Origin: Chlamydia trachomatis
GTDB lineage: Bacteria; Chlamydiota; Chlamydiia; Chlamydiales; 2-12-FULL-49-11
Length of the DNA: 20,325 nt
Assembly (NCBI GenBank): GCA_945870925.1
Contig: CAMBTZ010000007.1
Location: forward strand, 1-20,325
Direction: 5' to 3'
Shown here piece by piece: positions 13,906-20,325 of this stretch (the first letter of the stretch is position 1; every line of letters starts with the position of its first letter). The notes beneath the pieces are model-generated. The model searched no databases. It worked only from the letters and a program-made list of their open reading frames with translations, and was not told the origin of the DNA. A program made the position numbers and the translations under genes.

Positions 13906-15138
13906 ATGTCAATCTGTTTTTCCGGAACCTCAAGTTGCCCGTTTATCCAACGCTGGAATAATACATCTGAATATACATTAACAATCACCGGAGGAACACC
14001 CTGTACTGGCGAGCCTTTAAGTCCTCCAATTGGCACTTCAATCGGTCCAAAAAACGCAGCTGTCTACGCATTTTTTAGCCAATTAGATGTAACGATTACA
14101 AGTAGTGATGGTACAATTGTGGGAATAGCAAATGTGAGTATCAGCACACAAAGCGGCAACACAATCATTCTTGACGCTAATGGCTTTATAACAGCAAATT
14201 ATAATGGTAACAACTCTTCTTATTCTGGATCAACTTGTGAGTACTATTGGAATTACCTTGATATAAGCGTGAACGTTGCCCCCTCTTTTCTTACTAATGC
14301 AGGATGGAATAATGGTCTTAAAAATTCATCTTCTACTTTAATTGCAGGTCAAAACTATTGGGGTGTTGATTATGGAGCTGATAGATGGGAAGTATCGACA
14401 CTCAATGATAATGCGATCTACCAAACAACAGATCCAAATATGTATGGAGGGGCCGGAAGTAGAGCATTTGCATTTAATCTCCTTACCGGAGATCCTGATT
14501 ATAAAACAGATGCTATCTCTGGTGTCGCACTCGATGGACTTTGGCAGATCGATATTAAAATAGGTTCAAACGGAAATGATGGCTTTGTAGAGACTTTTTA
14601 TCTTGCTGAAAGGTTTAACCTAACCCCTGGAGTTTCAAATTATTATGACGGTAATGGCGGCGGTCAAAAACAGTTTAGCAGAGAAATTGATATCATGGAG
14701 ACTCATTGGCAACCATCGGGTCCGCAAGTCAATTGTGAATATATTGAGGGTGCTGATCAGTATTGGAATAATAATTTGTATCAATCTGTACAAATGGGAA
14801 AATGGTCAGATGTTGGTGGCGCTCCAACATCTGACTTTATAACTTTTGGGGCCTTAATTAGAGGCGCAAGCCTTTGGATTTATGCCTACAAACCTGATGG
14901 AACTCAATGGTATGTAACTGCTGAAATTCCTAATAATAATAGTTCATATGTACAAAAAGGGCCTTTTGTTCCTTATATTGGAACATGGAAAAGTTTAAAT
15001 GCCACTACATATAGCGAGTTTAACACTGGTTATAAAAATTTCGTATATTTAGCTGCAGACGACACTAAAATTGCTTTATTTAACCCACTTAATAATCCAG
15101 AAAATTTTGGACCTATATTATATGCTCCGTCGCTTTGA
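13906..15138 (+). CDS. Beta-rich protein with a GH16-like catalytic motif, no signal peptide
   Basis: The 410-residue protein is rich in Asn, Gly, Ser, Thr, Tyr and Trp, unlike its neighbours. Residues about 12-110 look like a small beta-sandwich (WNNTSEYTLTITGGTPCTG, PIGTSIGPKNAAVYAFF) of unknown class. Residues about 130-405 look like a jelly-roll: DGLWQIDIKIG (210-220), then EIDIME at 260-265 with Glu260, Asp262 and Glu265, the ExDxxE arrangement of clan GH-B glycosidases (families 16 and 7), and about 45 residues later DFITFGALIRGASLWIYAY, where GH16 enzymes have their F-x-T-[FY] strand. It would hydrolyse beta-glucan-like polysaccharides if active. No signal peptide is present, so export would need another route. 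GGAG seven bases upstream supports the start. The motif alone could be coincidental. Confidence 0.55.
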   Translation: MSICFSGTSSCPFIQRWNNTSEYTLTITGGTPCTGEPLSPPIGTSIGPKNAAVYAFFSQLDVTITSSDGTIVGIANVSISTQSGNTIILDANGFITANYNGNNSSYSGSTCEYYWNYLDISVNVAPSFLTNAGWNNGLKNSSSTLIAGQNYWGVDYGADRWEVSTLNDNAIYQTTDPNMYGGAGSRAFAFNLLTGDPDYKTDAISGVALDGLWQIDIKIGSNGNDGFVETFYLAERFNLTPGVSNYYDGNGGGQKQFSREIDIMETHWQPSGPQVNCEYIEGADQYWNNNLYQSVQMGKWSDVGGAPTSDFITFGALIRGASLWIYAYKPDGTQWYVTAEIPNNNSSYVQKGPFVPYIGTWKSLNATTYSEFNTGYKNFVYLAADDTKIALFNPLNNPENFGPILYAPSL

Positions 15139-15148
15139 GGACAAAAAC

Positions 15149-15169
15149 AAAGAAACTTAAGTCTTTTTT
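15149..15169. terminator. Possible bidirectional terminator between convergent genes
   Basis: AAAGA (15149-15153) and TCTTT (15162-15166) form a short stem with an 8-base loop. On the plus strand a T-run (15164-15169) follows, and on the minus strand a TTTG/TTTTTG stretch follows, so it could serve both the GH16-like gene and the 695-residue gene. The stem is weak. Confidence 0.4.
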
Positions 15170-15172
15170 ATG

Positions 15173-17260
15173 CTATTTATAACCAAGTTCCTTAATGATT
15201 TTGGTTCGGTTAGTTTCGAGTTCGGCGCTTAGGACGGAGAGCATGCTGATGCCGCGGCTCATAGTTCGGGTGTCGACGGTACGTTCGCGGATGAGGAATG
15301 CGGGGAGAAAGATGGATTCTAGAAAGAGTTCTTTTTCCCCTTCTTTCCAATCTGATCCGATGGAGATGAGTTTTATAAAGGCGTAGAAACTTGCGATGGC
15401 TATAGCGGAGGTATCGATACTGTCTTTTGCGCAAAACATGACGTAATCAGCTCCTGTGAGCTGGATGAATTTCAAAATTAAGAAATTGTAGAAAATTTCG
15501 ATGAAATCGAGTCTATTTTTTCTAGAAAGATCCTCTTTATTTGCAAAGAATCTAAGATGGATCCATTCAATTGACTCTTTCATATATGTTAGAGAGCCGT
15601 CTTTTTCATACTCTTTTGGGAAGTAGTAGCCACAACTTTCACCACTTTTCACTTGATCCAAAAGGGTTTTTTTAAATTCTTTTGCACTTGAAATTTTTAG
15701 GTATTCATCTGATTGAGCATAATATTCAGTCTCTTTTGGGAGCGTAATGACATCAAGATATTTAGTAATTTCAGCCTCTTTTTGAAACTCTTCTAAGACG
15801 TGCGATCTAGCAAACTCTTTCCACGAAGTTCTATCTTGAAAATTTATGAGGAGGAATTTCTTTTTTTCAGTTTTTGCATAACGGAGACACCCTAGAAATT
15901 CTCCTATTACTGTTGATTTATCAATTTGTTTTTGAATAATTGGGGCGGCAGATAAAATAAGACCGACCTCTTTTTTACCTATGTCAAACGATCCCAAAAA
16001 GGATGGCATATCATCTTGCATGTAAGGATCAAATCCGTTAATTTCATCTCCATGGAGAATATCGATCACTTTAAAAAGCGGTCCACTTGGGAATTTTTTA
16101 AGTTCATTATAAAGAGATTCATGATCATCAAGGACTTGATTCCATAAAGATAGAGAAGGAAGCATTCCCTTTTTCTGTTCCCTTCCAATTACTCTACTTA
16201 AAAGAGAGAGTGCATCGCTGTAATCAGGTTTGAACATATAGAGAAAAAAGCAGAGCTTATGAACTAAGTGAAGAAGTTCTTTAAAAAACGGATCTCTCTC
16301 ACCCTCTAATGTCTCTATTAATTGTTGGTACTCAATGCTATCTACAACGTTTCTAAAATAGTTACGAAAATCTTCAAAATAGGAGATAGCCCCTTTACCA
16401 ACTTTACGTATAAGTAAATTATGAGGGTTAGCAGCAAGAAGACGAGCCATGATTGATCTATAAAAGATCTGCACAAAATAGTTGTCACGAAATTTACCCG
16501 CTTTTCTTATCCATTTATCCAGATCGGGTTTAAGCTCTCTTTTTAAAAAAAGAGCTTTTTCATGAGCCATTCTATCTTGAAGAATTTTAACCCTTAGAAA
16601 GGGATCATCACCTGATAATGAACCTATAATCAGATCAAAATCCGCAACAAGACGGATGTGCCTCATAAGATTTTTATTATAAAATCTTGAACCATCTTCT
16701 TTTGTAATAAAGAAGAGTTCGTAATCTCGGTCTTTTGTTACAGTTTCTAAATCTTTTAAGCCTCTTCTTTGGATATCGGCAGCATCAGCTTCTCCAGCCC
16801 ACTCCTCTTCCCAATCATCTTCAGTCTTAATCACTTCTTCAAAGCGCTTTAAAATTTTATGCTGATAAAAGTCCATCAAATCTTTAAATTCTTTAGATTC
16901 AGAAACCCCTTTCTTATCTTTAAAGAGCTTAACGCATTGATCAACTTTTTGGGCAGCTTCCGTAGCAAGGGCAACTATTGATTTAACCCCCTTTTGAATC
17001 TCTTTATCCTTTAGTTGCGATCCTTCTTTTTTATAGACATACTTAAGATAATTATGAACTACTCTGAACGTATCCTTTACAGACTTAACTGTTTTCTCTT
17101 CATTCTTTAAATCAAGCCAATGGCTTGTCTGCAGGTGTAATACACTTTCAGCCTCTCCTTTATCATGTCCGAGCTCTTCTAAATTGAGCTCAGCCATACT
17201 TGACAGATTGTCAACAGCTTCCAAAATACTTGCGGTTTCTAACGAATCATCTTTTTTCAT
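15173..17260 (-). CDS. Large protein of unknown function (695 residues)
   Basis: I do not recognise a domain in this protein. It has no signal peptide, appears largely helical, and has an acidic patch near residues 146-163 (KTEDDWEEEWAGEADAAD). Hydrophobic stretches in the C-terminal third (FYNFLILKFIQL, ASFYAFIKLISIG) are too short or too charged at their edges to be firm membrane helices. The start has GAGG six bases upstream. The DNA for the last ~40 residues (RERTVDTRTMSRGIS and what follows) is clearly richer in G+C than the rest of the gene. The gene converges on the GH16-like gene and is 108 bases downstream of the exported-protein gene on the same strand, where AT-rich sequence could hold its promoter. 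Confidence 0.75.
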   Translation of the reverse strand: MKKDDSLETASILEAVDNLSSMAELNLEELGHDKGEAESVLHLQTSHWLDLKNEEKTVKSVKDTFRVVHNYLKYVYKKEGSQLKDKEIQKGVKSIVALATEAAQKVDQCVKLFKDKKGVSESKEFKDLMDFYQHKILKRFEEVIKTEDDWEEEWAGEADAADIQRRGLKDLETVTKDRDYELFFITKEDGSRFYNKNLMRHIRLVADFDLIIGSLSGDDPFLRVKILQDRMAHEKALFLKRELKPDLDKWIRKAGKFRDNYFVQIFYRSIMARLLAANPHNLLIRKVGKGAISYFEDFRNYFRNVVDSIEYQQLIETLEGERDPFFKELLHLVHKLCFFLYMFKPDYSDALSLLSRVIGREQKKGMLPSLSLWNQVLDDHESLYNELKKFPSGPLFKVIDILHGDEINGFDPYMQDDMPSFLGSFDIGKKEVGLILSAAPIIQKQIDKSTVIGEFLGCLRYAKTEKKKFLLINFQDRTSWKEFARSHVLEEFQKEAEITKYLDVITLPKETEYYAQSDEYLKISSAKEFKKTLLDQVKSGESCGYYFPKEYEKDGSLTYMKESIEWIHLRFFANKEDLSRKNRLDFIEIFYNFLILKFIQLTGADYVMFCAKDSIDTSAIAIASFYAFIKLISIGSDWKEGEKELFLESIFLPAFLIRERTVDTRTMSRGISMLSVLSAELETNRTKIIKELGYK

Positions 17261-17368
17261 AATGCCTCAGCCTTATCTAGCTTTAGCATTAGGAATCTGG
17301 ATTTTTATAATCAATGCGTTTATTAATTATAAATGAATTATGAATTTACACCATTAACGATAAAAGAG

Positions 17369-18196
17369 TTACTCGCCAATAGAGATGTAGTTTTTTTGTT
17401 CTCCAAAGGCGTCAGGAACAGGTTTTCCTTTTGGATCAATTAAAACGAGTTTAAATTCATGGATTCCAGGCATAAGATTTTTTACTCGATAAGGGGCCCA
17501 ATCATAAAGAACCTCCTCCAAATTGCCATCTATATAAAGATTAACAGTATAGGCATCAGTTCCAATATCTGCATTATAGACATAGTAGTCAACCATGATG
17601 GGTTGGTCTACCTTATAGTTACCATAAGGTTCGTTAAAATAGATTCGAGGACCTTTTAATACTTTTTCAAGCATTCCATTATCTACGTCTGATTTTTTCA
17701 TGTAATCAACAGTAAGCAAACTAGTTGCCCTTGCAATCTTAAGAGATTCACCATATCCATTTACAAGGATCGCTGTAATTGCAATTTTTTTACCCTCTAG
17801 TTCATTTGGAAGATCTCCAGATTGAAAATATTTCCGAAATCGATCTTTAAAATATGTTTTATCTTCCACAAAAGAGGTTGCATCATCTTGCGAAAGATAA
17901 AATCTTTTTTGAAATCCATTTTCTCCATATACCCATAATAATATCGTCGACCCATTTCCATTCTCTCTCATCCCTTTTAACCATTCAGGACGATTGGGAA
18001 CACTCACTCCGATTGGAAATTCACCAACCTGTAATACTAGAGGATATTTAGAACCTACAACTCCGGTTTCAGCATACATTTTTTTGATGATTGCATTCTC
18101 GTTATAGGGTGTCTCTTGCATTTTAAGCACTTCAATTTTTAGTTGGGCTGAAAGTCCTACCATAAGCAATAAAGCTGTAATGAAAAAGCGGGTCAT
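17369..18196 (-). CDS. Exported protein of unknown function
   Basis: With the ATG at 18196 the protein has 275 residues. It starts with a signal peptide (MTRFFITALLLMVGLSA, cleavage probably before QLKIEV), so it is likely periplasmic or surface-associated. The mature part looks beta-rich; the last ~90 residues (NEPYGNYKVDQPIMVDYYVY, VNLYIDGNLEEVLYDW, GIHEFKLVLIDPKGKPVPD) have the rhythm of an Ig-like or carbohydrate-binding domain but match no family I know. An earlier in-frame ATG at 18262 is rejected because it lies upstream of a near-consensus promoter (18216-18244), and AAGGAG (18203-18208) directly precedes 18196. It is divergent from the OppA-like genes. Confidence 0.75.
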   Translation of the reverse strand: MTRFFITALLLMVGLSAQLKIEVLKMQETPYNENAIIKKMYAETGVVGSKYPLVLQVGEFPIGVSVPNRPEWLKGMRENGNGSTILLWVYGENGFQKRFYLSQDDATSFVEDKTYFKDRFRKYFQSGDLPNELEGKKIAITAILVNGYGESLKIARATSLLTVDYMKKSDVDNGMLEKVLKGPRIYFNEPYGNYKVDQPIMVDYYVYNADIGTDAYTVNLYIDGNLEEVLYDWAPYRVKNLMPGIHEFKLVLIDPKGKPVPDAFGEQKNYISIGE

Positions 18197-18215
18197 TAAG
18201 ATCTCCTTTTTTTCC

Positions 18216-18244
18216 CTTATAGAATCAATGAGATCTATTGTCAA
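18216..18244 (-). promoter_or_regulatory. Near-consensus sigma-70-type promoter of the exported-protein gene
   Basis: On the minus strand a perfect TTGACA (18239-18244) and TATAAG (18216-18221) are separated by exactly 17 bases. The transcript would start near 18209, just before the ribosome binding site, giving a short leader of about 13 bases. This is the best promoter match in the window. Confidence 0.75.
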
Positions 18245-18318
18245 GTCGAATGCAGAAAACATCCCCTCTTTGCAAAAAGTTTACAAATTCTCCCGTTTAT
18301 GTTAATTTGTATAGTCCC

Positions 18319-19917
18319 ATGAAAAACGGCTTCTCATTTATATGTCTTCTTGTTGCCCTTCTAACCTCTTGTCAAAAGGTTGATTCTCCTATGAAAAAGA
18401 GCAAAGTTTTACGATTAAATTTCCCCTATGATGTAAGCACATTAGACCCTCGAAAAAATTCAGATTACATCAATTCTACCGTCCATTTCATCCTTTTTGA
18501 AGGTCTTACCCGGATGATGCCGGCCTCTACCCATGAATTAGCCCTTGCAAAATCTATTGATCTTTCTGAGGACAAAAAAATTTACACATTCCATTTAAAA
18601 GAGACTTTTTGGTCCGATGGAGCTCCTGTAACTGCATACGACTTTCTCTATTCTTGGAAATCGGTTTTAGACCCTGGATTTCCTGCACCTAATGCCCATC
18701 TTTTTTACCCCATAAAAAATGCGGAAAAAGTAAAAAGAGGGCTTCTACCTACTGAGGAGCTCGGAATACAGGCGCTAGATTCCCTTACATTAATTATTAC
18801 ACTTGAAGTTCCAACACCCTATTTTCTTGATCTCACCTCCTTTTGCCCCTTTTTTCCAGTTCCAAGCCATATTGCCAAAACAGCTCAAGATTGGGCTGAT
18901 AGACTAACACCTCTATTTGTCACAAACGGCCCTTTTCTTTTAAAAACTCTAGCTTTTAAGAGCGAATATATTTTTGAAAAAAACCCAAACTATTGGGACG
19001 CCTCATCGGTTAAGCTCGATAAAATTGATATAATGGTCCTAGACAATGAATTAACCGCTCTTAACCTATTTGAAAACAAAGAACTCGACTTCTATGGCGC
19101 CTACAACTCCATTCCCTCTGACTGGGCTGCTAAACTGAAGCAAGAAAAGAAATTGATCACGCAGGCATTTGGGGCAACTACATTTCTAACATTCAACTTG
19201 AACTCTTTTCCTTTTCAAAACAAAAACATTCGAAAAGCCCTCTCTTTAGCAATAAATAGGCAATTACTTGTCGATAATATCACTCAATGTGGTGAAACCG
19301 TAGCAACAGGATCAATACCCCCACTTCTTAAACCTTTATCAAAAAAAGTTTTTTTTACCGATAATGACTCTGCTTTAGCAAATCAGCATCTTCAGCTCGG
19401 ATTAAATGAACTTTGCATCACGAAAACAGACCTTGAAAAAATCGTTCTATCTTACCCGAACAATATTAATTCTAAACGCCTGGCTCAAGCTATACAGCAA
19501 CAATGGAAGCAAGCATTAGAAATTACCGTTCGATTAGAAGAATCCGAATTTAAAGTACTACGGGAAAGATTGGTTCGAAAAGATTATCAAATCGCATTTT
19601 CAAGCTTGGTAGTTCAATACAATGATCAAATGAACATCCTTGATAGATTTAAATCGAGAAATAACAACTTCAATTACCCGGGATTTGAAAATGAAGAATA
19701 TATAAATCTTCTTAATAGGTCATCTTGTGCGCATGATTCAGAAGAGCGTTTTTCCATCCTTGAACAAGCTGAACAAATTCTCACAGAAGAGATGCCATTT
19801 ACACCACTTTATCATTGGAATTGCGTCTATTTAAAACAAGATCGAGTACATGGTCTATATATTTCGCCAATTGGTTCGATACACCTCAACAATATTTTTC
19901 TAGTTGAGGACATATGA
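18319..19917 (+). CDS. OppA-like peptide-binding lipoprotein, first of a tandem pair
   Basis: The 532-residue protein is a family 5 extracellular solute-binding protein (SBP_bac_5), the periplasmic receptor of a peptide ABC transporter. It has a lipoprotein signal peptide ending in LTSC, with Cys18 as the lipidated residue. Family blocks include STLDPRKNSDYINSTVHFIL, LFEGLTRM, YTFHLKETFWSDGAPVTAYD and NGPFLLKTLAFKSEYIFEKN, with ALSLAINRQLLVDNI later. In C. trachomatis, OppA proteins bind oligopeptides and some bind peptidoglycan-derived peptides; which applies here is not visible. The ATG at 18319 is chosen because the signal peptide begins there; the 27 residues encoded upstream are not typical. 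No clear ribosome binding site precedes it. No permease or ATPase genes are in the window. Confidence 0.9.
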   Translation: MKNGFSFICLLVALLTSCQKVDSPMKKSKVLRLNFPYDVSTLDPRKNSDYINSTVHFILFEGLTRMMPASTHELALAKSIDLSEDKKIYTFHLKETFWSDGAPVTAYDFLYSWKSVLDPGFPAPNAHLFYPIKNAEKVKRGLLPTEELGIQALDSLTLIITLEVPTPYFLDLTSFCPFFPVPSHIAKTAQDWADRLTPLFVTNGPFLLKTLAFKSEYIFEKNPNYWDASSVKLDKIDIMVLDNELTALNLFENKELDFYGAYNSIPSDWAAKLKQEKKLITQAFGATTFLTFNLNSFPFQNKNIRKALSLAINRQLLVDNITQCGETVATGSIPPLLKPLSKKVFFTDNDSALANQHLQLGLNELCITKTDLEKIVLSYPNNINSKRLAQAIQQQWKQALEITVRLEESEFKVLRERLVRKDYQIAFSSLVVQYNDQMNILDRFKSRNNNFNYPGFENEEYINLLNRSSCAHDSEERFSILEQAEQILTEEMPFTPLYHWNCVYLKQDRVHGLYISPIGSIHLNNIFLVEDI

Positions 19918-20325
19918 ACCTTCTTAAAAAAAAACTTACCTTCTACTTAATTTCGTTATTATTTCTTGTTTTAGTAGGGTGTGAAAAAAGCAAGAAGGCT
20001 GATGAGAAAACAACACTTAATTTAAATATTTCGCACGATATAGTCACCTTTGATCCTAGAAAAGGGAGTGACTTCACTTCATCTACAATTCAGTTCCTCT
20101 TATTTGAGGGACTTACGAAGATGACTCCTTATTCATCGGTATCCCCTGCAATAGCTGAAACAATCGACATATCTGAAGATCGTATGGTTTATACATTTCA
20201 CTTGCGTGAGTCAAAATGGTCTAATGGAGCAGCTGTTACTGCCTTTGACTTCGCAGAAACTTGGAAAGATATGCTTGCACCTAATTTCCCCTGTCCTAAT
20301 GCTCACCTCTTATTTGGTGTAAAGA
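19914..20325 (+). CDS. OppA-like peptide-binding lipoprotein, second of a tandem pair (cut by window end)
   Basis: The first 137 residues are present. The protein has a lipoprotein signal peptide ending in LVGC with Cys23, and then the same blocks as the preceding gene: VTFDPRKGSDFTSSTIQFLL, LFEGLTKMTP, VYTFHLRESKWSNGAAVTAF and PNAHLLFG. The start overlaps the previous stop in ATGA and GAGG lies before it, so the two are translationally coupled and probably arose by tandem duplication. Loss of the C-terminus is due to the window edge. Confidence 0.92.
   Translation, partial: MNLLKKKLTFYLISLLFLVLVGCEKSKKADEKTTLNLNISHDIVTFDPRKGSDFTSSTIQFLLFEGLTKMTPYSSVSPAIAETIDISEDRMVYTFHLRESKWSNGAAVTAFDFAETWKDMLAPNFPCPNAHLLFGVK

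Noticed and set aside
15210..15434. Arg/His-rich 74-residue reading frame overlapping the 3' end of the 695-residue gene
   Set aside because: It follows from the local G+C-rich, Arg-coding DNA in another frame; no ribosome binding site and no recognisable content.
17261..17368. AT-rich gap between the 695-residue gene and the exported-protein gene
   Set aside because: Several TATAAT-like hexamers on the minus strand but no matching -35; nothing firm to annotate.
18197..18262. Upstream in-frame start of the exported protein
   Set aside because: A near-consensus promoter lies downstream of it, and the signal peptide and ribosome binding site point to 18196.

Overview
This is an AT-rich window from a member of the Chlamydiota, most likely an environmental or deep-branching lineage rather than Chlamydia itself. 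The signs are a plant-type FabI enoyl-ACP reductase, a LcrH/SycD-type chaperone next to CopB-like type III translocator genes, tandem OppA-like lipoproteins, an RsmI-like methylase beside holA, and several long proteins I do not recognise. The assignment rests on protein families, not on a database search. I saw no rRNA, tRNA, insertion sequence or CRISPR array.

Layout. Positions 1-1346 (minus): the start of an RsmI-like methylase and holA, overlapping by 44 bases. Positions 1434-3072 (plus): a RING-like, tail-anchored protein overlapping fabI. Positions 3092-5212 (minus): a 706-residue protein of unknown function ending in a HicA-like domain. Positions 5358-5759 (plus): a small membrane protein resembling FliO, with a promoter carrying a 20-bp palindrome, back to back with the promoter of the 706-residue gene. 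Positions 5851-8268 (plus): a type III secretion translocon cluster with an unknown helical protein, an LcrH/SycD chaperone, a CopB/YopB-like translocator with a PxLxxP chaperone-binding motif, and a small CopD/YopD-like protein. Positions 8329-11620 (plus): mlaE-mlaF-mlaD-like lipid transport genes and a yqgE/UPF0301 gene, all with start-stop overlaps. Positions 11708-13828 (plus): two divergent tandem paralogues of unknown function. Positions 13906-15138 (plus): an Asn/Ser/Thr-rich beta protein with a GH16-like ExDxxE motif and no signal peptide. Positions 15173-17260 and 17369-18196 (minus): a 695-residue unknown protein and a small exported protein. Positions 18319-20325 (plus): two tandem OppA-like lipoproteins, the second cut by the window end.

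How the parts may fit. Housekeeping genes (holA, fabI, mla, yqgE, oppA) are interleaved with genes that look host-directed. The translocon cluster at 5.8-8.3 kb could help deliver effectors. The RING-like protein, the HicA-tailed protein, the two paralogues and the GH16-like protein are effector candidates because they lack classical signal peptides and have eukaryote-like or unusual domains. That link is inference; nothing in the sequence proves secretion.
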